Assembly (NCBI GenBank): GCA_002868985.1
Contig: PKTV01000499.1
Location: forward strand, 1-6,240
Direction: 5' to 3'
DNA: 6,240 nt
Source of the DNA: Desulfobacteraceae bacterium
GTDB lineage: Bacteria; Desulfobacterota; Desulfobacteria; Desulfobacterales; UBA11574
The translations under genes and the position numbers were made by a program. Shown here piece after piece: positions 1-5,464 of this stretch (positions are counted from its first letter, which is position 1; each line of letters opens with the position of its first letter). The notes under the pieces were generated by a model. It was not told the DNA's origin and did no database searches. It saw only the letters and a program-made list of their open reading frames with translations.

Positions 1-65
1 TTAATCAATATAATTCATTAAAAATAAAAGATATTATATTTATTTTAAAATTTGAAACGTTCAGT

Positions 66-1133
66 TTAGGTTGGGGCAATCCACCCCCCACCAAGAACTT
101 CATCTCCTTTGTAAAATACCGCACACTGGCCAGGGGTGATGGCTGCCTGAGGTTTCTCAAATCGGACCATCGCCGTTTTTTTATCAACAGGGGTCAACCT
201 GGATGCCACAGCCGTGTGGCGGTACCTGACGCGAGTATGGACATTTATCGACCGACTCGGTTTTTCTTGGATCCAGTTAATATCTTCAACTTTGCACTGG
301 GAAGCGAGGAGATCTTTTTTAAATCCCACCGTCAAAAGGTTTTGCCGGGTATCCATTTGGATCACATAATAGGGCTCGGAAGCCGGGCAGTTGATCCCCC
401 GACGCTGGCCGATGGTAAAAAGGTGCAGTCCCTTGTGTTCACCCAGTATGTTGCCATCGACATCTTTTATCAAACCGGGTTTCGGTTCAAATCCCTGTTG
501 CCGGGCAAGGAACTCCCCATAGTTTTTGCCTTTGATAAAGCACACATCCTGGCTTTCCGTTTGTTTAACGGGCTTAAAGCCTTTTATACTTGCCATCTGG
601 ATAATATCAGATTTTTTCATATGCCCAAGGGGGAAACAGGCGCCGGCCAGCTGCTGCTGAGTCAGGCGGGCCAAAAAGTAGGACTGGTCTTTTTTGGAAT
701 CGATGCCTCTATGAAGGTGATATGTATTTTTGGAATCTTTCTTTAGAACGGCGTAATGCCCTGTGGCAAGGGTTGATGCACCCAGTTTTCGGGCAAAGTT
801 GAAAACCGTTCCGAATTTAATTAAAGGGTTGCACACCATACAGGGATTGGGAGTTTGTCCGGCCTGATACGTTTGAATAAAATAATCAACGACATTATTT
901 TTAAATTCGGTTCTGCAGTCGAAAAGTTCAATGCCGATGTCCAGTTGTTCCGCGATAGAAAAAATCTTATGGGATTTTGAAAGATGAAGACGTTGAGTGT
1001 TATCAGGGGCTGGGTCTTCATATCCTGTAACAAAGTGAACCCCGATGACGTTGTGTCCTTTTTCCTTTAAGAGATGAGCCGCCATAAGAGAATCGATACC
1101 GCCACTGAGGGCAATGGCTGTTAACGGCTTCAT
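66..1133 (-). CDS. mnmA: tRNA-specific 2-thiouridylase MnmA
   Basis: MnmA activates U34 of the Lys, Glu and Gln tRNAs by adenylation with ATP and replaces the C2 oxygen with sulfur, in the cytoplasm. The 355-residue length is normal for the family. Visible motifs are the PP-loop SGGIDS (10-15), TPNPCMVCNPLIKFG (94-108), ATGHYA (123-128), DQSYFL (149-154), ESQDVCFI (193-200) and the HLFTIGQRRG signature (237-246). Cys101 and Cys198 match the two conserved catalytic cysteines. An additional Cys98 makes a CxxC + C set, a pattern associated with Fe-S-dependent tRNA thiolases. The ATG directly follows the TAA of the upstream ferredoxin gene with no gap, and no Shine-Dalgarno sequence is visible there, so translational coupling is likely. 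Identity is secure; the Fe-S cluster is inferred. Confidence 0.97.
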   Translation of the reverse strand: MKPLTAIALSGGIDSLMAAHLLKEKGHNVIGVHFVTGYEDPAPDNTQRLHLSKSHKIFSIAEQLDIGIELFDCRTEFKNNVVDYFIQTYQAGQTPNPCMVCNPLIKFGTVFNFARKLGASTLATGHYAVLKKDSKNTYHLHRGIDSKKDQSYFLARLTQQQLAGACFPLGHMKKSDIIQMASIKGFKPVKQTESQDVCFIKGKNYGEFLARQQGFEPKPGLIKDVDGNILGEHKGLHLFTIGQRRGINCPASEPYYVIQMDTRQNLLTVGFKKDLLASQCKVEDINWIQEKPSRSINVHTRVRYRHTAVASRLTPVDKKTAMVRFEKPQAAITPGQCAVFYKGDEVLGGGWIAPT

Positions 1134-1559
1134 TTAAAAAAAGGATTTGTTTGAGGGACGAACTTCCATGGCCCGGGTGGGACAGGCCGTCACGCACAAT
1201 TCACACACACTGCACTTTTTCTGATTAAAGTCTACAGACATTTCAGGCCGTTTGATGGAAAGGGCGTGGGTCGGGCAGATGGCCGTGCAGGCACCGCAAT
1301 GGGTACATCTTTTTTTAATACGCTTTATTTCCTGAGACACATTCAGAACTTGTACACCCCGTTTCTTGAGATATTTTACGCCTTCTTTGAAGTCTTTTCG
1401 GCTTCCGGCGAGTTCTAAGACCATCATGCCTTCTTTTCTGGGGAGTATGGAAGCATTGAGAATGTTAAAGGTCAGGTCAAAATCCTTTGAGAGATAGCAA
1501 ACAATAGGCTTTTCCACTTCTGTTTTGGGAAAGCGTAAAATAAGTATTTTTGAATACAC
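1134..1559 (-). CDS. NIL-domain ferredoxin with two [4Fe-4S] motifs
   Basis: A 141-residue protein. Residues 1-78 form a small alpha/beta domain resembling the NIL domain, also found at the end of methionine ABC transporter ATPases. A two-cluster ferredoxin follows: CTHCGACTAICP (Cys85, 88, 91, 95) and CSVCELCVTACP (Cys116, 119, 122, 126). It has no signal peptide and is probably cytoplasmic. The start is GTG at 1557-1559, supported by GGAGG six bases upstream. NIL-ferredoxin proteins in methanogens and other anaerobes have been tied to sulfur incorporation, such as homocysteine formation. Here the gene is the first of a two-gene unit with mnmA, which suggests a role in delivering electrons, sulfur or a cluster for tRNA thiolation. 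That role is inferred; the domain assignment is firm. Confidence 0.9.
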   Translation of the reverse strand: MYSKILILRFPKTEVEKPIVCYLSKDFDLTFNILNASILPRKEGMMVLELAGSRKDFKEGVKYLKKRGVQVLNVSQEIKRIKKRCTHCGACTAICPTHALSIKRPEMSVDFNQKKCSVCELCVTACPTRAMEVRPSNKSFF

Positions 1560-1602
1560 GACGAACCTCCGAAAATCCTTTATTTTTATTTAAAAACAGT
1601 TT

Positions 1603-1631
1603 AATTTAATCGTATTTGCAAAATCTGTCAA
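1603..1631 (-). promoter_or_regulatory. Sigma70-type promoter for the ferredoxin-mnmA unit
   Basis: On the minus strand a perfect TTGACA (-35, 1631 to 1626) is followed after 17 bases by TAAATT (-10, 1608 to 1603), which matches 4 of 6 positions of TATAAT. TTAAAT, one base earlier, is an alternative -10. Transcription would begin near 1596 and give a leader of about 37 bases before the GTG, with GGAGG in the expected place. The surrounding sequence is AT-rich, as is usual for a promoter. Confidence 0.6.
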
Positions 1632-1650
1632 CTGCAATTAAAATCTTGCA

Positions 1651-1800
1651 TGAAAATTGATGAGAATCTTTATAATCCTTAATTTAAGCGGATTTCAACA
1701 CCGTCATAGTATCATTCATTTTATCCAAATAGTATACAGATCTGCCTGTTAGAGGCTTGGGCAGGTAGGTCAGATGACAATTTTTTCTCATCAATTTTCA
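1651..1800. repeat. Perfect 16-bp inverted repeat enclosing 118 bases
   Basis: TGAAAATTGATGAGAA at 1651-1666 is the exact reverse complement of TTCTCATCAATTTTCA at 1785-1800. The match stops sharply on both sides. The left arm begins 20 bases upstream of the ferredoxin -35 box. The right arm ends nine bases before the next inverted-repeat element. It may be the ends of a small non-autonomous element, or a pair of protein-binding sites in opposite orientation. Confidence 0.7.
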
Positions 1801-1809
1801 CCCAAAAGG

Positions 1810-1935
1810 CAAGCCGGAGGCTTTCATCTGCTGCGTTATTAAGAACTCGCAATAGCGCGTTATAGCTTCGCCCTTAAATGCCCCCGCAAGCGGGATTTCG
1901 CCAAGCTCAACTTGCATATAAAAGCCTCCGACTTG
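1810..1935. repeat. 126-bp MITE/REP-like element with terminal inverted repeats
   Basis: The ends 1810-1831 and 1914-1935 are inverted repeats matching at 19 of 22 positions, with core CGGAGGCTTT/AAAGCCTCCG. Inside are three further structures. An 8-bp hairpin with one G-U pair lies at 1833-1840/1851-1858. A 5-bp stem AGCTT/AAGCT lies at 1864-1868/1903-1907. Within that is a CCCG-CAAG-CGGG hairpin at 1883-1894. The element has no coding capacity, and its branched fold resembles non-autonomous MITE or REP-type repeats that occur in many copies. It ends 54 bases before the acyltransferase fusion gene, so it may carry regulatory signals for that gene. Copy number cannot be seen from this window. 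Confidence 0.6.
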
Positions 1936-1989
1936 TGAAAGATTCAAATTAAAATTCGAAACGGATTAACACTTGTCGGTCACCACACC

Positions 1990-4143
1990 ATGAATCCTTT
2001 TGCATATCGAACAACAGGCCTTGCCATAAAAACATTGGCGGGTCTTTCAAGGGCCGAAATTCGTATCCATGGTAAAGAAAATCTTCCTGAAGGCTCTGCA
2101 ATATTTGTGGTAAACCATTTCACCCGGATCGAAACCCTTCTCCTTCCATATCATATTCATAAGCTGGTAAAAATTCCGGTATGGTCCCTGGCCGATTATC
2201 AATTTTTTGAAGGGGCGCTTGGTGCTTTTCTCGAAAAGGTTGGTGCAGTATCCACAAAAAATCCTCAGCGGGACCTTCTCATTATCAAGAGTTTGCTCAC
2301 CGGCGAAGCCAATTGGATCATTTTTCCGGAAGGCCGTATGGTCAAAAGCAAAAAAATCGTTGAAAAAGGACGATTTATGATTTCATACGCCGGCGGTAAA
2401 CATCCGCCGCACACCGGCGCCGCCACGCTGGCCCTGAGGGCCGAATTCTACCGCCAGCGGTTACGTATCCTGTTGAACGAATTTCCTGACGAAGCCCAAC
2501 GGTTAATGGATCGCTTTCGAATCGACGCCATTGAGCCGGTGTTGAACAACAATACGTATATTGTACCGGTGAACGTCACGTATTATCCGCTCAGAGCCCA
2601 TGAGAATCTTCTCAGCAAGCTGGCGACCCGTTGGATGGATAATGTTCCGGATCGCATGTTGGATGAGATCATGACCGAAGGGAGTATGCTAATGTCCGGG
2701 GTGGATATGGATATTCGTTTTGGAGAACCCATTGAAATAAAGCAGTTCATGAGACAGTCGTCTATTAAAAGGGATATTTCTTCTCGGCGGCGCATCGGCT
2801 TTGACGATCCGATTCCCTCGATACGGGTGATGCGCAAATCGGCGTTAAAAATTATGCAGCGTTACATGACCGCTATCTACAGCATGACCACCGTGAATCA
2901 CGATCATCTTTTTGCATCCATGCTCAAGATGATTCCGTTTAAAACGATCAATATGCAAGACCTGGGAAGAAGGTTATTCCTTGCAGCGTCGGATAACCTT
3001 CAAGATACCGGCGTATATCTCCATGAAGATCTCCTTTTGGATCAGATTCATTTGCTGGTCGATGATGCGTTCCACAAATTTAGGGACTTTATCAACGTTG
3101 CTGAGAAAAAGGGGGTTTTAAAGAAAAAAGGTGAGATGCTGATCAAGGATCGGTCAAAATTTATTTCCGCTTTTGACTTCCATCGCATCCGCATAGATAA
3201 TCCCATTGCGGTGATGGCGAATGAAGTCGAACCACTGATACCCCTTCAGCGGCGGATAAGACGTCTGGCCTGGCTCCCGGGTTTTTGGATACGAAAGAAG
3301 ATCGTCGGAGCCTTGATGAAAAAAGCGGTTGAAGAATTTGAACAGGATTACAAGACGTATTATATCGAAGGAGAATCAAAGAAGAAGGATGTGGGGCGGC
3401 CGCTGCTGGTTAAAGGGACATCTAAAGATATCGGCGTGGTGCTTATTCACGGCTATATGGCCGCACCACTGGAGGTTCGGGAACTGGCCGCGTATCTCGG
3501 CCGCAGGGGATTTTGGGTCTATACGCCCCGTTTGAAAGGACACGGCACCGCACCTGAAGATCTGGCCATACGGACGTTTAAGGATTGGGTGGCATCCGTC
3601 GATGCCGGTTATGCTGTTGTCAGCAATATCTGCAGGCAGGTGGTCGTCGGCGGGTTCTCCGCAGGGGCCGGTTTGGCATTGGATCTGGCGGCGAGAGTGA
3701 GCGATGTAAAAGGGGTTTTTGCCGTCTGTCCGCCCATGAGGCTTCAAGACTTTTCTTCAAAGTTTGTTCCGGCGGTGGATGTATGGAATCGTCTGATGAA
3801 AAAGGTTCGTTTCGAAGGCGCCAAAATGGAATTCGTCGAAAACCGGCCTGAAAATCCCCATATTAACTATTTTCGAAATCCGATTTCGGGCGTGTTGGAG
3901 TTGGAACGGTTTATGGAAAAACTTGAGGATAAATTGAAAGACATACATGCTCCGGCTCTGGTCGTTCAATCCCTTGGCGATCCCGTGGTAAAACCCAGCG
4001 GATCCAGGAGAACATTTGACCGCATTGGATCGGAGGACAAAGCTTATATCCTGTTTAACTTTGACCGGCACGGTATACTTCTGGGCAAGGATGCGGGGAA
4101 GGTCCATAAAGCGATCGGAGATTTTATTGAACACTTGAAATAG
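1990..4143 (+). CDS. PlsC-type acyltransferase fused to Est30-like alpha/beta hydrolase
   Basis: A 717-residue two-domain protein. The N-terminal part (about 1-255) is a lysophospholipid acyltransferase-like domain with VNHFTRIET (41-49) as motif I and FPEG (112-115) as motif III. The usual catalytic HX4D appears here as HX4E (His43, Glu48). A largely helical middle part (about 280-465) is unassigned. The C-terminal part (about 478-717) is an alpha/beta hydrolase with IHGYM (486-490, oxyanion region), YTPRLKGHGT (511-520), the nucleophile elbow GFSAG (Ser557), and likely acid Asp664 in SLGDP and His694 in RHG. These resemble the monoacylglycerol lipase/Est30 carboxylesterases. It probably acts on membrane lipids or acyl thioesters at the inner membrane face. 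There is no signal peptide. The ATG lacks a clear Shine-Dalgarno sequence and no better upstream start was found. Domain calls are firm; the substrate is unknown. Confidence 0.85.
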   Translation: MNPFAYRTTGLAIKTLAGLSRAEIRIHGKENLPEGSAIFVVNHFTRIETLLLPYHIHKLVKIPVWSLADYQFFEGALGAFLEKVGAVSTKNPQRDLLIIKSLLTGEANWIIFPEGRMVKSKKIVEKGRFMISYAGGKHPPHTGAATLALRAEFYRQRLRILLNEFPDEAQRLMDRFRIDAIEPVLNNNTYIVPVNVTYYPLRAHENLLSKLATRWMDNVPDRMLDEIMTEGSMLMSGVDMDIRFGEPIEIKQFMRQSSIKRDISSRRRIGFDDPIPSIRVMRKSALKIMQRYMTAIYSMTTVNHDHLFASMLKMIPFKTINMQDLGRRLFLAASDNLQDTGVYLHEDLLLDQIHLLVDDAFHKFRDFINVAEKKGVLKKKGEMLIKDRSKFISAFDFHRIRIDNPIAVMANEVEPLIPLQRRIRRLAWLPGFWIRKKIVGALMKKAVEEFEQDYKTYYIEGESKKKDVGRPLLVKGTSKDIGVVLIHGYMAAPLEVRELAAYLGRRGFWVYTPRLKGHGTAPEDLAIRTFKDWVASVDAGYAVVSNICRQVVVGGFSAGAGLALDLAARVSDVKGVFAVCPPMRLQDFSSKFVPAVDVWNRLMKKVRFEGAKMEFVENRPENPHINYFRNPISGVLELERFMEKLEDKLKDIHAPALVVQSLGDPVVKPSGSRRTFDRIGSEDKAYILFNFDRHGILLGKDAGKVHKAIGDFIEHLK

Positions 4144-4214
4144 AAACCAAAAGGTGTTTTGACGATTTTCAGGGGGTTTTATTTTTGAAATGGTGTCAAT
4201 GATGCAGATGTGTT

Positions 4215-4643
4215 CTATTGCCAGCCGATAGTTTCGTACCCTTTTTCATGCAGACATTTTTCAACAAAACGGCGAAACAACGGGTCAGGCTCTCCTGAGT
4301 CGATGGTTTTTCGTGTCAACGTCGCGGCGCCGGCGCCGGCGGCGCCCACACCTGCAGCGCGTCCTACATTATTGCCGAGCACCGCCCCTATGGCAGCGCC
4401 TGCGGCGGCTCCCACGGCCGCACCGGCCGCGGTGTCCCCGGCGATCTTTTTCCCCTTATTTTCCCCGGCGCCGTATTTCTTTGCAAGGTGCATACACGTA
4501 TCGATATCGGCCTGGGCCTTTTCTTGTCCAACATAGGCCAGGTGGGAATTTGGATATAAGACCGGGCGCTGCTGGGCACATCCGCAAAAAATCAAGATAA
4601 TAAAGATAAAAATAAACTGCTTTATGTTTGACAGTTCGGCCAT
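4215..4643 (-). CDS. Glycine-zipper lipoprotein
   Basis: A 142-residue envelope protein. Residues 9-20 are strongly hydrophobic and lead to IFCGC, a slightly atypical lipobox with Cys22 as the likely lipidated residue. After a short soluble part comes a glycine zipper: glycines at 74, 78, 82, 86, 90, 94 and 98 fall exactly every fourth residue, mostly separated by alanines. This predicts a tightly packed transmembrane helix pair or an oligomer. Cys50 (DTCMHLAKK) and Cys130 (EKCLHEKGYETIGW) flank the zipper and may form a disulfide. This layout is seen in small Gly-zipper proteins of Gram-negative bacteria; the function is unknown. It is convergent with the fusion gene, 71 bases apart. The Shine-Dalgarno sequence is weak. 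The high GC at 4320-4440 follows from the Ala/Gly codons. Confidence 0.82.
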   Translation of the reverse strand: MAELSNIKQFIFIFIILIFCGCAQQRPVLYPNSHLAYVGQEKAQADIDTCMHLAKKYGAGENKGKKIAGDTAAGAAVGAAAGAAIGAVLGNNVGRAAGVGAAGAGAATLTRKTIDSGEPDPLFRRFVEKCLHEKGYETIGWQ

Positions 4644-4704
4644 CGGTATCTGTTCTTTCTTTACGAGCCTTTAACTACGAGGTTTATCCGCCTCACCACT
4701 CCGC

Positions 4705-4775
4705 CCCGCAAACGGGATCTTGGATGGGCCTTGCCTGTCCCGCGTTGCGGGGGTCAGAGCTCTCTGGCTCTACCC
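4705..4775. repeat. Cluster of three short GC-rich hairpins
   Basis: CCCG-CAAA-CGGG lies at 4705-4716, CCCGC-GTT-GCGGG at 4739-4751, and GGGT(C)AGAG paired with CTCTACCC at 4751-4775. The second and third share base 4751 and so compete. The first resembles the CCCG-CAAG-CGGG hairpin at 1883-1894 including the following GAT, which hints that the two spacers hold related repeat material. No T-tract follows, so these are not typical terminators. Confidence 0.45.
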
Positions 4776-4790
4776 AAATAACTGATGCAA

Positions 4791-4960
4791 GAGTTTGAAG
4801 TGAACTAAAGTTTAAAGTGAGCTAAAGTTTAGGAATTATGCCAATTATATTTTAATGACAGCGCGTTAGCGCTCCCTCAACTTTAGGCACTTTAGATCAT
4901 TTCAAACTTTAGGAACTTGTGATAGGCACTTTAGATCACTTTAGGCACTTTTAACTTGTC
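4791..4960. repeat. Block of direct and inverted repeats built on CTAAAGT/ACTTTAG
   Basis: The 16-mer TAGGCACTTTAGATCA occurs at 4884-4899 and 4923-4938. CTTTAGGCACTTT occurs at 4881-4893 and 4939-4951. On the left, AAGTGARCTAAAGTTT occurs at 4798-4813 and 4815-4830 with one difference. The two sides are inverted relative to each other: 4793-4811 pairs with 4889-4907 at 17 of 19 positions. Near the middle is an AGCGC-GTTA-GCGCT hairpin (4860-4873). The whole is a non-coding, palindrome-like intergenic element. Its unequal, overlapping units are unlike a CRISPR array. Confidence 0.65.
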
Positions 4961-5199
4961 TGGCTTTCAGGGAAACAGCCCCTTTTAGGGATAAACCAAA
5001 GCCTGGTTCTTTGGGCCAGACTTCTTTACTATATACTATTGCCAAAAACATATGACAACAGGCATTATTCAAAGGTGTATTTTTTGCAGGACAGGAATAT
5101 CCAACCGACTTTTCTAATATTTTTTTACATAAGGCTAAATTTTTTGGTGACAACTGTCGATAGGTGTGTTAAACACTCCAAGAAAATGAAAGGAAATCC

Positions 5200-5310
5200 A
5201 TGATACCAGCTTCCATACCCAGGACTTTCAGTGCACGTCGAGCGATCAGCGCTGCCGCGGCCGCGGCGGCTGCCGCCGGGCAGCCTGTGGTCCTGAAGGG
5301 GAGCGGATAG
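5200..5310 (+). CDS. Putative alanine-rich leader peptide (36 aa)
   Basis: A 36-codon ORF starting ATG at 5200, with AAGGA five bases upstream, and ending TAG at 5308-5310. Codons 18-26 (5251-5277) are nine consecutive alanine codons using GCT, GCC and GCG. Three further Ala codons lie earlier, and GQPVVLKGSG closes the peptide. There is no signal sequence or known domain. It is followed after 25 bases by tandem terminators and then by an aminotransferase gene. Short size, a run of one amino acid's codons, a terminator and a related biosynthetic gene downstream are the marks of an attenuation leader peptide. The inferred role is to stall the ribosome when Ala-tRNA is short. The alternative is that the GC-rich run is only a structured RNA element read by chance as alanine. 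Confidence 0.6.
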   Translation: MIPASIPRTFSARRAISAAAAAAAAAGQPVVLKGSG

Positions 5311-5398
5311 ACGGATTCTCCATAAAATCATTCAGGGCTGCGGGCATTTAAAACCGCAGCCTTTTTAATTTTTAGGGCTGCAAACCTTAAGCAGCCCT
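5251..5398 (+). promoter_or_regulatory. Candidate alanine-responsive transcription attenuator
   Basis: Six segments share GGCTGC or its complement: A 5268-5274, B 5279-5285, C 5335-5343, D 5354-5361, E 5374-5381, F 5391-5398. One fold pairs A:B, C:D and E:F, making both terminators. The other pairs B:C (six Watson-Crick pairs plus one G-U) and D:E (seven pairs plus one G-U), removing both. Segment A lies inside the nine-Ala codon run, so a ribosome stalled there would cover A and favour the second, read-through fold. A ribosome reaching the stop codon would leave the first fold. Pairings are read directly from the sequence; the regulatory model is inference. Confidence 0.55.
5335..5373 (+). 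terminator. Intrinsic terminator 1 (attenuator)
   Basis: GGCTGCGG (5336-5343) pairs perfectly with CCGCAGCC (5354-5361) around a 10-base loop. A G-U pair can extend the stem at 5335/5362. TTTTT-AA-TTTTT follows at 5362-5373. It lies 25 bases after the leader stop codon and before the aminotransferase. Confidence 0.85.
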
Positions 5399-5410
5399 TT
5401 TTTATTTTTT
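5374..5410 (+). terminator. Intrinsic terminator 2 (attenuator)
   Basis: AGGGCTGC (5374-5381) pairs perfectly with GCAGCCCT (5391-5398) around a nine-base loop. The T-tract runs from 5398 to 5410 with one A. Its arms carry the same core as terminator 1, so arms of the two hairpins can also pair with each other. The aminotransferase start lies 54 bases further on, so transcripts must read through both terminators unless a second promoter exists in the short gap. Confidence 0.85.
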
Positions 5411-5464
5411 ACATTAAAACTGGTCCAGTGGGACAAGATTTATACATAAGGAGGATGACTTATT

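Larger units (their letters stand above)
1560..1989. other. Gene-free spacer filled with promoter and structured repeats
   Basis: I see no plausible gene in these 430 bases between two divergent genes. From left to right it holds the ribosome binding site and promoter of the ferredoxin unit, a perfect 16-bp inverted repeat enclosing 118 bases, and a 126-bp element bounded by 22-bp imperfect inverted repeats. A weak imperfect hairpin (ATCTG/CAGAT with CCTG/CAGG inside) lies at 1740-1775. The promoter of the rightward gene should also lie here, but I could not identify it with confidence. Confidence 0.7.
4644..5199. other. Gene-poor spacer with hairpins and repeat block
   Basis: I see no convincing gene in these 556 bases. 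The left part (4701-4775) contains three small GC hairpins, the middle (4791-4960) a block of related repeats, and the right (4961-5199) mostly unstructured sequence. The promoter for the leader ORF should lie in the right part. The best guess is GTGACA at 5147-5152 with a poor TAAACA at 5170-5175. A short perfect palindrome, GTGTT-A-AACAC at 5166-5176, sits at that point and could be an operator. Neither the promoter nor the operator is strong. Confidence 0.6.

Noticed and set aside
1..65. Terminator or gene downstream of mnmA
   Set aside because: The stretch is extremely AT-rich with no stable hairpin and no supported gene.
216..746. 176-residue open frame on the plus strand
   Set aside because: It lies entirely antisense within mnmA, whose motifs are unmistakable, and shows no recognisable domain.
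4144..4214. Terminator between the convergent genes
   Set aside because: Only a 5-bp A/T stem (4148-4161) and an imperfect longer pairing are visible, with no proper T-tract after a GC stem.
4210..4600. Two plus-strand open frames rich in Pro/Ala and Arg
   Set aside because: Both are antisense readings of the GC-rich glycine-zipper gene; their composition is the complement of Ala/Gly codons.
4791..4960. CRISPR array
   Set aside because: Units are short, overlap, occur in both orientations and have no regular unique spacers; no cas gene is present.
4941..5153. 70-codon minus-strand frame starting with TTG
   Set aside because: It has no Shine-Dalgarno sequence, runs into the repeat block, and resembles nothing I recognise.
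5125..5331. 68-codon minus-strand frame across the leader region
   Set aside because: It is antisense to the better supported leader ORF, which has a ribosome binding site and terminators in the right orientation.
5311..5464. T-box or metabolite riboswitch as an explanation of the terminators
   Set aside because: The conserved T-box sequence (GGGTGGNACCGCG type) and known riboswitch cores are not visible, while a leader ORF with a codon run is.
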